From positions 60,676,812 to 60,740,811 of the forward strand of contig OZ024870.1 of NCBI GenBank assembly GCA_964017185.1: a DNA stretch of 64,000 nt, written 5' to 3'. Source of the stretch: Rugalucina vietnamica (lineage: Eukaryota; Mollusca; Bivalvia; Lucinida; Lucinidae). Under the pieces are notes generated by a model that was not told where the DNA came from, ran no database searches, and saw only the letters and a list, made by a program, of their open reading frames with translations. Below, piece by piece: positions 1-42,370 of this stretch. Position 1 is the first letter of the stretch. Each line of letters starts with the position of its first letter. Both the position numbers and the translations under genes were made by a program.

Positions 1-308
1 ATGCCTTCGAAAAAAGTGATCCATTCATATATTTGATTGTACAAAATTTTGACCTATACACAATTATATACAAATATTTCGACTTTCTGAGCTGTGTATG
101 TCAGCAAAAAAAGTGCTCTTAAACATGGATGTCCGAAAAATTTGGTCATTCATAGACTAAATATGGAAAAATGGGGCCATTCATATATTTTGACTTGAAA
201 AAGATAACCCATTCATATATCTGGCGAGGCTGAAAAAGGGGGCTATGCGGGCGGCACATCCCTACTACGTCATATATAGGTAGTTACCCCCCCCCCCCCC
301 CCCCCCAC
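1..308. repeat. Foldback/MITE-like fragment ending in a poly-C run
   Basis: AT-rich sequence with repeated 'cattcatatat' words ends in a run of about 20 C at 287-306, preceded by 'acgtcatatataggtagtta'. A similar G/C-run end with the words 'ggcgaggc' and many short A-rich words is seen in the foldback element at 60.4-61.1 kb, so this is probably the edge of a related non-autonomous element cut by the window start. No coding signal was seen. The stretch from 309 to 636 is unique-looking and holds nothing I can name. Confidence 0.4.
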
Positions 309-636
309 TAAAGATCGGTCAGATACCCGTAAGAACCTCAGGAAAATCTTACGTTTCTGCAATATTTTAGCAGAATAGTTCCGTTGCCGTAAAAAAAGGA
401 TTTGATTAACGTAGTTTCAATAAATCAAAGCTTTAACCGTGATATTTCGATTCCAATATATAATTATTTTCAGTCCCCATAAGGTCGTTATAATAGCTGT
501 TTACCTATTTGAACCGGACCCGGAGCTACATTCCGGTACCGAAAGATCGTCATTTTCCGATAAATTCCGTAGACCCGGCCCAGAACCTTCTGTACTTTCC
601 GTAAATTTGGCCGGGTCCGGCCCGGTTATGTTTTTT

Positions 637-2543
637 AGCTCGCCTGCACGAAGTGCATAGAGCTATTGTAGTCACCTCGGTCGTGCGCGTTTACGTTTAC
701 GTTTACGTGTGCGTCCGCGTCCGCGTCACACTTTCGGTTAAAGTTTTTTAAAAGTCTATATCTCTTGACCATCTAGATGGATCAAGTTGATACTTTGCAT
801 GTTGCTAGATATTGGTCTGAAGTTTTACGCAGTACCATCATGACCCACCCTGGGTGACCTTGAGGTCAAGGTCACAGACTTAGAAATTTTGTGTTTAAGT
901 TTTTGGTTAAAGTTTTTTAAAAGTCTATATCTCTTGACCATAATGATGGATCAAGTTGATATTTTGCATGTTGCTAGATATTGGTCTGAAGTTTTACGCA
1001 GTACCATCATGACCCACCCTGGGTTACCTTGAGGTCAAGGTCACAGACTTAGAAATTTTGTGTTTAAGTTTTTGGTTAAAGTTTTTTAAAAGTCTATATC
1101 TCTTGACCATGTTGATGGATCAAGTTGATAATTTGCATGTTGCTAGATATTGGTCTGAAGTTTTACGCAGTACCATCATGACCCACCCTGGGTGACCTTG
1201 AGGTCAAGGTCACAGACTCAGAAATTTTGTGTTGAAGTTTTTGGTTAATGTTTTTGTAAGTCTATATCACTTGACCATATTGATGGATTGAGTTGATACT
1301 TTGCATGTTGCTTAGCAGCTAGATATTGGTCTGAAATTTTACGCAGTACCATCATGACCCACCCTGGGTGACCTTGAGGTCAAGGTCACAGACTTGTTTT
1401 GATACTTTGCATGTTGCTAGATATTGGTCTGAAGTTTTATGCAGTACCATCATGACCCACCCTGGGTGACCTTGAGGTCAAGGTCACGGACTTAGAAATT
1501 TTGTGTTTAAGTTTTTGGTTAAAGTTTTTGTAAGTCTATATCTCTTGACCATATTGATGGATTGAGTTGATACTTTGCATGTTGCTAGATATTGGTCTGA
1601 AGTTTTACGCAGTACCATCATAACCCACCCTGGGTGCCTTGAGGTCAAGGTCTCAGACTTAGAAATTTTGTGCTTAAGTTTTTGGTTAAAGTTTTTGTAA
1701 GTCTATATCTCTTGACCATATTGATGGATTGAGTTGATACTTTGCATGTTGCTAGATATTGGTCTGAAGTTTTATGCAGTACCATCATGACCCACCCTGG
1801 GTGCCTTGAGGTCAAGGTCACAGACTTAGAAATTTTGTGCTTAAGTTTTTGGTTAAAGTTTTTGCAAGTCTATATCTCTTGACCATATTGATGGATTGAG
1901 TTGATACTTTGCTTGTTGCTAGATATTGGTCTGAAGTTTTATGCAGTACCATCATGACCCACTCTTGGTGACCTTGAGGTCAAGGTCACAGACTTAGAAA
2001 TTTTGTGTTTAAGTTTTTGATTTAATTTTTGTAAGTCTATATCTCTTGACCATGTTGATTGATCGAGTTGATACTTTGCATGTTGGTAGATATTGGTCTG
2101 AAGTTTTATGCAGTACCATCATGACCTACCCTGGGTGACCTTGAGGTCAAGGTCACAGACTTAGAAATTTTGTGTTAAATTTTTTGGTTAAAGTCTTAAT
2201 CTCTTGAACATCATGTTGATGGATAAAGTTGATACTTGCATGTTGATAGATATTGGTCTCAGGTTTTATGCTGTACATCACAACTCACCTGGATGACCTT
2301 GAGGTCAGGGTCACGGACTTGGAAGTTTTGTGTTTAAGTTTTGGTTAATGTTTTTATAAGTCTATATCTCTTGAACATGTAGATTGATCAAGTTGATACT
2401 TTGCATTGGTCTGAAGTTTTATGTTGTACCATCATGACCCACCTGAGTGACCTTGAGGTCAAGGTCATGGGTCATAGATTTTAACAGATGTAGTGACAAA
2501 GCACAAGTCAGGCGAGCTACGCTGTCCTACGACAGCTCTTATT
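637..2543 (+). mobile_element. Helentron-like non-autonomous element 1 with tandem-repeat cargo
   Basis: The left end begins AGCTCGCCTGCACGAAGTGCA after a T run. The right end contains CAGGCGAGCT followed by a short hairpin, GCTGTCCTACGACAGC, and CTTATT. The first ten bases of the left end are the exact reverse complement of the subterminal CAGGCGAGCT on the right. Subterminal inverted repeats, a 3' hairpin, internal tandem repeats and a T-rich target are traits of Helentron-associated (HINE/DINE-1-like) elements, and comparable tandem-repeat elements are known in bivalves. The element carries about ten copies of a 168-bp repeat and no ORF. A second element with the same ends but other cargo lies at 41.6-44.0 kb. 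The family name is inference; the ends and cargo are directly visible. Confidence 0.6.
740..2475 (+). repeat. Tandem array, ~168-bp monomer, about 10-11 copies
   Basis: The phrase 'gctagatattggtctgaag' recurs near 803, 973, 1142, 1319, 1416, 1583, 1750, 1918, 2085 and 2247, giving spacings of 162-177 bp with one truncated 97-bp unit. Monomers are most alike in the middle and decay toward the right end. Each monomer carries TGACCTTGAGGTCAAGGTCA or a close variant. No open frame spans the array. Confidence 0.95.
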
Positions 2544-2584
2544 ATCGACAGCCGACCTATGGATTTGTTCATTCATGCACATCT

Positions 2585-2934
2585 CAGGGAAGCGAGGTAG
2601 CCGAGTGGTTAGCGCACTGGCTTCTTGTGCTAGAGGTCCCGGGTTCGATCCCCGCCGGCGGCGAGGAAAATTTATTGGTCCGAACTTGCTTCCCTTCCTG
2701 TCATTTGCAGGAATGACATGATAAAGTTTGCCGTCCTTCGGATCGGGACGTTAACTGGAGGCCCCCTGTGCAGGGACAGTCATCCCCTGTGCAGGTTAAA
2801 GATCCCTACACAGGTTCTATCCTCATGCATGTAGGCTCATCCTGCAAACACACTGGAGTGTACAATGTGCACCTCCCAAGAATAATCAGAAATTGATTGA
2901 TGGGAGTAACAAGAAAACAAAAACAAAACAAAAA
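2585..2934 (+). mobile_element. tRNA-Lys-like SINE with 7-bp target duplication
   Basis: The head is a tRNA-like promoter: box A 'tagccgagtggttagcgc', a CTT anticodon arm (loop ttcttgt) and box B GGTTCGATCCC. A long unrelated body follows ('ggacgttaactggaggccc', 'gttaaagatccctacac') and then an A-rich tail with CAAAA units. CACATCT is present immediately before the head (2578-2584) and after the tail (2935-2941), a clean target-site duplication. It is not a tRNA gene because the acceptor stem does not pair and the transcript continues into the body. Confidence 0.8.
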
Positions 2935-2999
2935 CACATCTGTTGCTTTGTAATAGCGCTTTTCCGCTGTTTGTTCTTTCTTTGAAATGCTAAGGTTTG

Positions 3000-4339
3000 T
3001 TACGTTGTCAATTTATCTATAGTAGCTAAAAGGAGCTTTAAAAATTGTGTATATTTCATATATATATCATTATCTGAATAGTTTACTGGTGACACGCCAA
3101 ATGACATTATTTCACCAGGGGGTTCAGATGGGGGAGAAATTAGTCCCTTGAACGCATGAGTGAAGCGAACTTGTAAAAAGACTGATTGAAAAATTATAAA
3201 AGGATTCATTGAAAAAATTGCAAATAAATTATTAATAAGAAAATTATAGCATGTTCTTAGGAACATGCTATACGGAAGGCTAAAATAATATGAGATTGTG
3301 ATATTAATCTACACCGACAAGAAGAATTATTCCATTTAATTAGTAAAGTTTAGTGCATTTTGATACTAAATAAAACAGATACTGTGTTAAACCGTAATGG
3401 TTTAATCACCAGGTCTGAAAAATTGTTGACTTGACCTTTAAAACTTAAGAGAAACAAACAAACATAATTATGTAAAATTCCATCAGCAAAAGAATATTTT
3501 ATTCAAAATTCCAAACATATATATTCTGACTCATTGAGTTATTATCAATATTTGCCATTGTGACAATAAACAAAGGATTAAAGCAGTCGACAAATGTGGA
3601 AGTCATGGTCATACATTTTGACAAATTTGTTTCTGCAGACTTAGACAAAACCTGTAACTTCCTGTAACTTCTTATTTTTATCCGATTTTGACAAACTTTT
3701 TACCAAAATGTAGTGCACAGAATGTAGATTCAGAAAAAGGACATGCCGCTGGAGAAAAAGGGCATGGCGCGGCGCCATAGTAAAAGTGGCTAGGGGAAAC
3801 ACTAAATTGTCAATTTAGTATTTCCCACCTCGGTTTTTGGAGTGGGAATTTCTTTCTGATTGCGCCTTTTCCTGATCATTGCCTACTGGTACCTTCCCAT
3901 AACATGAGAGATCAGGTATTTCTGATATTTTCTATTATGATGTTCTTGTTGAAATAACTCAGGAAGTCAGCATCAATGTCCCAATATCAACATCAACTGC
4001 CAGACGATTTATGTTATAGGTCTAGTTACATTAGAGCGCTTCTCAAAATGGCGTCGCCTATCGACAATATAATAATTTTTTTTTTTTGTGAATAAAACAC
4101 TGTGTCACTCCCTTTAGAAGCTTAGATTATTTTTCTAGACTAAACATGCTTTCTATAATAGTGAAATTTTCATCTATGTCAGGATTCAGCAGTTTAATAT
4201 TGATGACGCCAATGTGATCTTCTCATTCCTTAGCAATATAAGGTATAAGTATATGGCGAGTGTAAGAACATCGCCATATATATGTTTTGGTCAAATTCGC
4301 TCAAAATTCAGTTTGTTGTTGCCAAATTTAACACTTTGA
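3000..4339. other. AT-rich interval without recognisable genes
   Basis: No exon, repeat family or RNA gene is supported here. I looked for the missing first coding exon of DNMT1, which should end in a phase-2 donor after a start codon, and found no convincing candidate. A small imperfect hairpin lies around 3797-3830 ('aaacactaaattgtcaatttagtatttc'). Confidence 0.4.
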
Positions 4340-4568
4340 TTAACTCATTTAAGCCTGGCGTCCCTTTTATGGGACATAAGCAAACAAAATAGCCCCAGAT
4401 GTGACGCCGCAGAACGCGGCATCCCATCTGGGGCTATTCTGTTTGCTAAGAGGATTTTCATCCAAAAAATGAACAGAATTTAAAAATCGCTCCTGATGCC
4501 CCTAAAAATGAAAGTGGACTCGCCCTAATGATAATGATGGGAAAATCCATTCGTCAAATATGGGTTAA
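4340..4568. repeat. TTAA-flanked MITE, family B, copy 1
   Basis: Bounded by TTAA on both sides; the ends read TTAACTCATTTAAGCCTGGCG and CAAATATGGGTTAA. The centre is a strong hairpin with arms 'atagccccagatg' and 'catctggggctat' around a GC-rich loop with 'gccgcagaacgcggc'. Other copies in this window are at 21590, 24488 and 59650, with a degraded one at 23645. TTAA duplications point to piggyBac- or Kolobok-like mobilisation. It ends 37 bp before the first DNMT1 exon that I can place. Confidence 0.85.
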
Positions 4569-4605
4569 TAAAAGAAATTTGCACTAATGTGTTTCCTGTT
4601 TTCAG

Positions 4606-35356
<30,751 letters not shown>

Positions 35357-35481
35357 AGTGCTGAAGGAATAATTGTTCCCTGTATGTGTAAGCCTGAAGG
35401 AAAGGATCAATTGTGACAAGTATCTTGATGCAGATGTAAATGTGCAGGGATGGAAAGGGGGTATATCTTCTAATGCACTAG

Positions 35482-35780
35482 TCATTTGTAACCACGGCCC
35501 CCCCAGCCCTGGGGAATAGTAGGGACTTTGACTTTTGGTCCAGCAGATCCCTGCTTAAAGCCCCACCCTGCGGGGGGGCTACTCGGTGGTAAAACAAGTG
35601 CTGTTTTTCCCTGCAGCCTGCTATCTTTTCATTTCACGTCCCATTCTATATAAAGCAATGGGGCTATTTCTTCCGCACTGCCGTGACAAAACTTGTGTCA
35701 AAGCCCAGCTCTACCTCGGCTATCCCCCGCCCTCCCCCTCGGGGCTGGGGGGGGGGGGGGGGGGCGTGGTTACAAATAGT
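35482..35780. repeat. MITE with poly-G/C ends in the DNMT1 3' UTR
   Basis: Inverted ends 'atttgtaaccacggcccccc' at the left and, at the right, an 18-G run followed by 'cgtggttacaaat'. Second-level mirror words are 'agccctgggg' and 'ctcggggctg'. The interior is not coding. Confidence 0.8.
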
Positions 35781-35787
35781 GTCATAT

Positions 35788-35995
35788 CTTTGGTTTGGTT
35801 TGTTGTTTAATGTCCCAGTCAACAAATTTCCAGCCATATTGGGACAGACCCACCTCTTACTGGGTATTTTACCACTATTTGGGGAGCTTGAGGTCTCTTC
35901 CTCAAAGACATAACATCATCTTACAAGAGGCAGTGGACTTCTCTCTACAGTCCAACACTCTACCATTAGGCCACCGTGTCACCTCTTTTAGGACA
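35788..35995 (-). mobile_element. tRNA-derived SINE (minus strand)
   Basis: Read on the - strand it starts 'ggtgacacggtggcctaatg' 'gtagag' (box A), continues through a body with 'gaggaagagacctcaagctc', and ends with the tail 'gttgactgggacattaaac'. The tail motif is shared with the other SINEs in the window. Confidence 0.75.
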
Positions 35996-36040
35996 TTCAA
36001 ATCTAAATTAATTGTTTTCTTGAAAAAATTGTGGAAGATA

Positions 36041-36276
36041 TGAGCCGCCTCGTGGGAAAACCAACAATCTGCATAGGCGAAAACAAAGACGCAGATCAGC
36101 TTCGCGGTAACCGCGAAGCTGATCAGCGCCTTTGTTTTCGCTACTCGGATAGTACAATTCCTCTTCTACTTAAATCCGAAATTTCAAGCTTCTAGCTCTT
36201 TTCTGTGCTTGTACAGGCCTGTTTGTGTCGGACCTGTTCGGAAACCACATTGTTGGTTTTCCCACGAGGCGGCTCA
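36041..36276 (-). repeat. Palindromic MITE, family A (DNMT1 3' UTR)
   Basis: Well-preserved copy with ends TGAGCCGCCTCGTGGGAAAACC and GGTTTTCCCACGAGGCGGCTCA, mirror images without a mismatch. The hairpin is the third variant, CAGCTTCGCGG / CCGCGAAGCTG. If transcribed in the UTR it would form a long RNA stem. Confidence 0.92.
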
Positions 36277-36430
36277 ATTGTCTGTAAATCCCAATCAATT
36301 ATGAATCCACTGACTGTGTATGTCAAGGGCAGAAATGTGATTTATCATTATGGAGAAACCTGTATATGGGTTAAGATGTAATACAATATTTAAAATTTTT
36401 AAGCTGTTCATTTTGTCTACTCTTCAAATA

Positions 36431-36701
36431 TAAGAGCTGCGTCATAAGATAACCATTGTTGTGGTTTTCGACCAGGTCTAACTCAAACGGGACTGTATAG
36501 CCTCAGAAGACAGCTAGAGGCTGGAAATGTCGGATTGATAGCTAGAGGCTGGAAATTTCGGATTTAGAAAGAAAAAGAATTGTACTACATGTATGTTGTA
36601 TCGAAAACAAAGGCACTGATCAGCTTCATACTTGATGCCAAGCTGATCTGCACCTTGGTTTTTGCTTATGCAAAATGTTGGTTTTCTTATGACAAGGCTC
36701 A
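36431..36701 (+). repeat. Diverged family A MITE
   Basis: Older copy: ends 'gagctgcgtcataag' and 'cttatgacaaggctc', a decayed hairpin, and a ~31-bp internal duplication of 'gatagctagaggctggaaat'. Confidence 0.8.
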
Positions 36702-37195
36702 AATAGATATATATTTTTGCATTAAAATTATGTCATCACATGTTCATGTGTTACCACATATGTGTTCAGGACTTAAACTGTTTGTGTTCATATTATGATA
36801 TTTGTTTGTTTCTAATCAAATGTATTTATACTTGTATAAAATTACAGCTACTTTATTATTATCTCAGCCCAAATTTAGAATCTCGGATGACGTTCAAAAC
36901 TGGTTTTCTCATGGGATAAACGTTAATTTTTGATATGGCTATAAAATTCACAGCAACATGATTATGTTTATTCTGGTGGAAAAATGCTGTTAATAAAGAA
37001 TCTGTCTGTTATAGTTGATAGGAACATATGGATGGAACATTGTACATGAAAATTATGGGTGTAAAATTAATTTTGTCATGTGCTTTAACATGTATAGTGC
37101 TAGATTAACAACTTTTTGTCCATTAAGTACTGTGTTTGTGAATTTTTTCATCAGTTGTATAATTCGAAAATGAAATCATGATAAAATTTTCATTG

Positions 37196-37201
37196 AATAA
37201 A
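37196..37201 (+). terminator. Candidate polyadenylation signal for DNMT1
   Basis: AATAAA followed by T/G-containing sequence; a second AATAAA lies at 36992-36997. Either could end the DNMT1 transcript. Confidence 0.4.
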
Positions 37202-37204
37202 ATT

Positions 37205-40200
37205 ATTATTACTGTAGTTGTCTTTTAGTTGGCCTCCCAAGCCCCCCAAATATTTTTCTGTTGGCATTTTTGAGTACATTTTGGCATCCATGCCTAATGT
37301 GTACCTTAATGTGTAACAATACACGCTAGGGTGGATGCCAAGTCTGAAAATGCCCCAGAGTCCCAAAAATAGGTCAAAGGTCAACTAAGTGCAAAATTTG
37401 AGATATTTCAACATTATGGCAGTATCTTAGGAAATATTTTCTTCTTTTTTTTTTGTAAAAAAGCCCCAAATTACATCTAATGCATTTGTATGATGTAATC
37501 AGTTACAATTGTTACAACAAAGTAATGCAGATTTAGGTCAAAGGTCACTTAAGTGCAAAAAATGCTTATTTTCATGCCCTTTTACAATTGCCTGTATAAA
37601 CATAAGTGTCAGTGGTATTCTGATGGGGATAAAGTTCTTTTATGTACATTTTGTATCAGTTGTGTATAGAATATGATCGTAGCAATCATTTGATATCAAT
37701 TTCAGCTCTCTGCAGCTTTTGGTTGCTGAGATACTGTCAATTTTATTGGTACACTCCCCTGTATTTGTCTGTGTTTTTTCTCTTATATCTTAAGTTTTCT
37801 TAATTTTTTGCAACGGTATAGTCAGCTTGGTCATTTATATTATTACATGTTTATACATTATTGTCATAACAATCATTTGATACCAATTTCAGATCTCTTG
37901 GACTTATGGTTGCTGAGATATTAATGTTTCCGTTGGTATATCCCCTCTATTTTTCTGTGATTTTTATCAAATATTTCAAGTTTTCATCAATATTCAAACA
38001 ACAAGAAAGTCAAACTATTCATTTATTATCGCATGTTTATAGGACATTAACATAGCAATTATTTGATATCAATTTTACCTCTCTAAGACTTTTGGTTGCT
38101 AAGTTATAAAGCATTTTGTTAGTATACCCCATCCACTTTTCTGTAGTTTTTCACTGATATTTAAAGTTTTTATCAATATTCGAAAATCAAGAAATTCAGA
38201 ATGTTTGTTTGTCTCACAACATGGTTATAGAATATTATCCTAGCAATCATTTGATACCAATTTCAGTTCTCAAGAGCTTTTGGTCACTGAGATATTAGCA
38301 GTTTAATTGGTTAACCCCCTTCATTTGCCAAGGATTTTTCTCCTATATCTTAAGTGTCCTGAAATATTTGAGAAACAAGATAGTAAGCTTGTTTATATAC
38401 CTTATCACATGATTATAAAATATTGTCATAGCAATCTTTTGATACCAATTTCAGCTCTCTATGACTTTGGGTTGCTGAGATATATACGTTTCCGTTGATA
38501 TACCCCCTCTATTTTTCTGAGATTATTGTCTAATATTTAAGTTCTCATCACTATTCGAAAAAGAAGAAAGTCAGATTATTTATGGGTCTTATCACACTAT
38601 TATAGAACATTATTAAAGCAATCATTTGATACCTATTTCAGCTCTCTAGAGCTTTTGGTCACTGAGATATTAGCAATTTTATTGGTATACCCCCTTCGTG
38701 TGCCACTGATTTTTTCCTATATCTTAAGATTTTTTTTAAATATTTAAGAAACAAGACAGTCAGCTTGTTTATATGCATTATTACTTGGTTATAGAATATT
38801 GTCATAGCAATCATTTGATACCAATTTCTGCTCTCTATGGCTTTTGGTTGCTGAGATATATACATTTCCGTTGGTGTACCCCCTCTATTTTTCTGAGATT
38901 ATTATCTAATATTTTAAGTTCTCATCATTAATCCAACAACAAGAAAGTCAGATTATTTATGCATCTTATTATACTATTATAGAACATTATTATAGCAATC
39001 ATTTGATATCTATTTCAGCTCTCTAGAGCTTTTGGTCACTGAGATATTAGCAATTTTATTGGTAAACCCCCTTCGTTTGCCAGTGACTTTTCTCCTATAT
39101 CTTAAGTTTTCTAAAAAAAATTGAGAAACAAGGAAGTCAGCTTGTTTATATACCATATTATATGGTTATAGAATATTGTCATAGCAATCATTCGATACCA
39201 ATTTCTGCTCTTTATGGCTTTTGGTTGCTGAGATATAAACGTTTCTGTAGGTATAACCCCTTCACTTGCTGTGATTTTTCTCTAATATTATATTCATTAA
39301 GATTCCATCATTATTCGAACAACACGAAAGTCTGATTTTGTTATATATCTTATTTCGTGGTTTTAGAATGTTGTAATAGCAATTATTCGATACCAATTTC
39401 TGCTCTCTATGGCTTTTGGTTGCTGAGCTTATATGCATTTCTGTAGGTATACCCCCTCCATTGTTCTGTGATTTGTCTCTAATATTGAAAGTTCTCATCA
39501 AGATTTGTACCCCAAGAAAGTTACATTCTTTCTGTATCTTATCATATTATAATAAACCATTATCATATCAATCATTTTTTCATCCCTCTAGAGTTTTTGG
39601 TTGCTGAGATATAAGCAATTTTGTTGGTAGACCCCCTTCATTTATCTGTTACTTTTCTCTAATATCTGAAGTTCTCTTTAATATTGAGCACTAAGATAGC
39701 CAGTTTGTTTATATATCTTATTACAGAGTTATAGAACATTGTCATAGCAATCATTTGGTACCAATTTAAGCTCTCTAGGGCTTTTGGTTGACGAGACATA
39801 AGCAATTGTGCTGGTATACTCCATTTTTCTGTGATTTTTTTTCTAATATATAAAGTTCGCATTAATATTTGAAGACCAGGAAGTCTGTTTGATATTTATA
39901 TCTTATTACGTGGTTATCAAGCATTGTCAAACCAACCATTTGATACCTATTTCTGCTCTCTCAAGGTCTATCAGTAGCCAAGAAACATGTGGTAATATAG
40001 GTGTACCACACTACTTCCTCTGCTTATTAGAGGTGGGGGTTAACACTCTATGATTTTACGTGACACACATGGGCAATAAAGAGATCCTCTGACCAAACTG
40101 GCACCCGTGAGCATTTGTTCTAAGGGTGCAAGGTACATCCTGTAGATATTCGACCCTTAACCCTTCAAATGGCAATAGATTTTCCCTTTGTATATCTTGT

Positions 40201-41300
40201 TTTTCGTCATTTTCATTAATATTCATGAAAATGAGATAATTATTATTTAGGCCCATGAGTCATCAACAAATTTATCAAATAGTATTATTGGTACAATAAC
40301 AATAAGCCAAAATGATAGTTTAGGCATGACATTAGTTTTTATGGGATAATTGATTTTTAATTGTTTCTTTTTATTCATTTTAAAGTTTTAATGAAAATTC
40401 ATGAATATGCAAATAAGATATTTTCTATTACTTATCATAGGAAAAAAGGGCTATGTCTAAGCTTTAAGATGAGACCAAGTTCAATGGTCTAGGATTACAA
40501 ATAATTGAGATATTTTCAATTTTCTATCTGTACCCCCATTATAAAAACGCAAAAAAATGAATAGTTAGGGTACTTTAATAGAACATAGCATAAAACGCAG
40601 ACGCTTCCACTGGCAGAAAACAGGGTCTGATAGCTTTTTCAATGTACTTAAATTAGAAAATCATAGTGTAGAAAGTTACCCCTGGGGGAAGGGGGTATGG
40701 GTAGCTAGTAGAATAATATTAGTTATCATTACAGGTTTTGATATTTTTGCACTCATATGACTTTTGACCTAATTATGTGACCCAGAGGCAATTACAGACT
40801 TGGAATATACCCATATGAGTTTAAACACTTATCAATGAATAAAATAAGAACATGTTGCTTTTAGTCAGTTCATGTTTGATTTAAGAAATACCTGATTATT
40901 GTAACGGGTGTTTGTTATTTTGCACTCATTTGACGTTTGACCTAATTCTGTCACCCAGGAGCATTTACAGTCTTGGCATCCACCTCTATGTCTTTGAAGA
41001 CATGTCAAGGAATGACATGAGTACAAGTTACCTATAATCAGTCCATTATTTTCCAAAACAATAATGTCTATTTTCATTTTTACCGATTTTTGCTATTTTG
41101 CACTAGTTTGACCTTTGACCTTGTTCTGTGGCCCAGGGTCATTTACAGACTTGGCATCCACCCATACGAGTTTGGGCACATGCCAAGGAATATTATGAGC
41201 ATAGGTAGAATAATGTACTCAAAAATGCCAACAAAACCAAAACTAAGCCACTTTTTTGGATTTGGACTGCCAAGTATTTTGTTCTTTGTCTGCCTAAAAA
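37205..41300. repeat. Composite element: inverted-repeat flanks around a 187-bp satellite
   Basis: The left flank (about 37205-37390) and right flank (about 41095-41290) are inverted relatives. 'gggtggatgccaagtctg' and 'aggtcaaaggtcaa' on the left mirror 'cagacttggcatccaccca' and 'ttgacctttgacctt' on the right, and 'tggcatttttgagtacatt' mirrors 'aatgtactcaaaaatgcca'. Additional diverged copies of the right flank sit at about 40735-40850 and 40905-41030. The centre is the satellite listed separately. No protein coding was seen. Confidence 0.75.
37600..39990 (+). repeat. 187-bp satellite, about 13 monomers
   Basis: 'caatcatttgataccaatttc' or a close variant recurs near 37685, 37870, 38056, 38240, 38431, 38620, 38810, 38997, 39186, 39379, 39568, 39747 and 39937, a spacing of 179-193 bp. 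Conserved parts also include 'cttttggttgctgagatat' and 'accccctctatttttctg'. Alternating monomers look more alike, suggesting a two-monomer higher-order unit. Confidence 0.93.
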
Positions 41301-41362
41301 CTTAATTCTGAGAGTTGAACAGTAGCTAGCATACTGTCATTAGGATAACTTGCCCATGCAAT

Positions 41363-41490
41363 AAAAATTGAAAATTTTCGACTGAATTTTTTAAAAATAT
41401 TTTTCTTATTTTTGCTCAAAACATAGATTGTGGGCTCACTATGTTTTGGAGCAAAAATAAGAAAAGGGGGTATACATTACATGGACATGT
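41363..41490. repeat. Small palindromic MITE
   Basis: 'cttatttttgctcaaaacat' 'ag' is mirrored by 'ctatgttttggagcaaaaat' 'aag' around a GC-richer loop. Shares sequence with 6040-6190. Confidence 0.7.
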
Positions 41491-41685
41491 TTTCGTGATG
41501 CCTTGCAGTTCTTGGGTTGCTGACCCGAACTTGGAGTCTTTTAGTAGTAGGAGAAAATGTCCATGCACTACAATGTAGCAAAATCATTTTTAGCTCGACT
41601 GCACGAAGTGCATAGAGCTATTGCAGTCACCTCGGTCGTCCACGTTCCCGTTCCCGTTCCTGTGCGCGTGCGCGTCACACTTGCG

Positions 41686-42370
41686 TTAAAGTTTTCTAGA
41701 AGTCCATATCTTGACAACCACTCATCAGAAAGCATTCATACTTGGACCATAGATACCCTGTAGGGTTAGCTTTCATTCCATGGCATCGGGCCCCTGGGTC
41801 CAGGCCAGGGGGTGGGGCTGGAGGTTAAAATCTAGAACACCTTCAAAAATGGCAATTCTTGTGTTAAAGTTTTCTAGAAGTCCATATCTTGACAACCACT
41901 CATCAGAAAGCATTGATACTTGGGCCATTGACACCCTGTAGGGTCGGCTTTCATTCCATGGCATCAGACCCCTGGGTCCATGCCAGGGGGTGGGGCTAGA
42001 GGTTAAAATCTAGAACACCATTAATAATAATGGCTTTTCTGTGATATAGTATTCTAGAAGTCTATATCTTGAAAATTTTTTATCAGAGGGCTTTCATACT
42101 CGGACCATAGGTACCCTGTGGGGTTGAGTTTCATTTCATGGCATCGGGTCTCTCGGTCCATGCCTGGGGGGTGGGTCTGGAGGTTAAAAACTAGAACACT
42201 GTAAAAATAGATATACTGCTGTGTAACTTTTACAAGGAGTCCATATCTTGACAACAACTTATCATAAAGCATTTATACTTCATACACTTTAGGTTCCATG
42301 ACACCGACCTCTGGGTCGGAGTCAGGGGGGTGGGGCTAGAGGTCAAAATCTAGAACTCCCCGAATTTTTT
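41686..42370 (+). repeat. ~178-bp tandem array, 4 copies
   Basis: 'ctagaagtccatatcttgac' begins copies near 41696, 41874 and 42054, with a diverged one at about 42230. Each includes 'ccatggcatcgggcccctgg' and 'ggggtggggctggaggttaa'. Identity falls from left to right. Confidence 0.92.

Larger units (their letters stand above)
35357..37201 (+). other. DNMT1: Probable DNMT1 3' UTR with embedded repeats
   Basis: AATAAA occurs at 36992-36997 and 37196-37201; none was noticed earlier, so the 3' UTR may be up to about 1.85 kb. It contains a GC-end MITE, a reversed SINE and two family A MITEs. The UTR extent is inferred from signal positions only. Confidence 0.5.

Noticed and set aside
2592-2662. 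tRNA-Lys gene
   Set aside because: The acceptor stem does not pair, and the sequence continues into a SINE body and A-rich tail with a target duplication.
4050-4105. ATGGCGTCGCCTATCGAC as a first coding exon for DNMT1
   Set aside because: It stops after 15 codons, with no suitable phase-2 donor or similarity.
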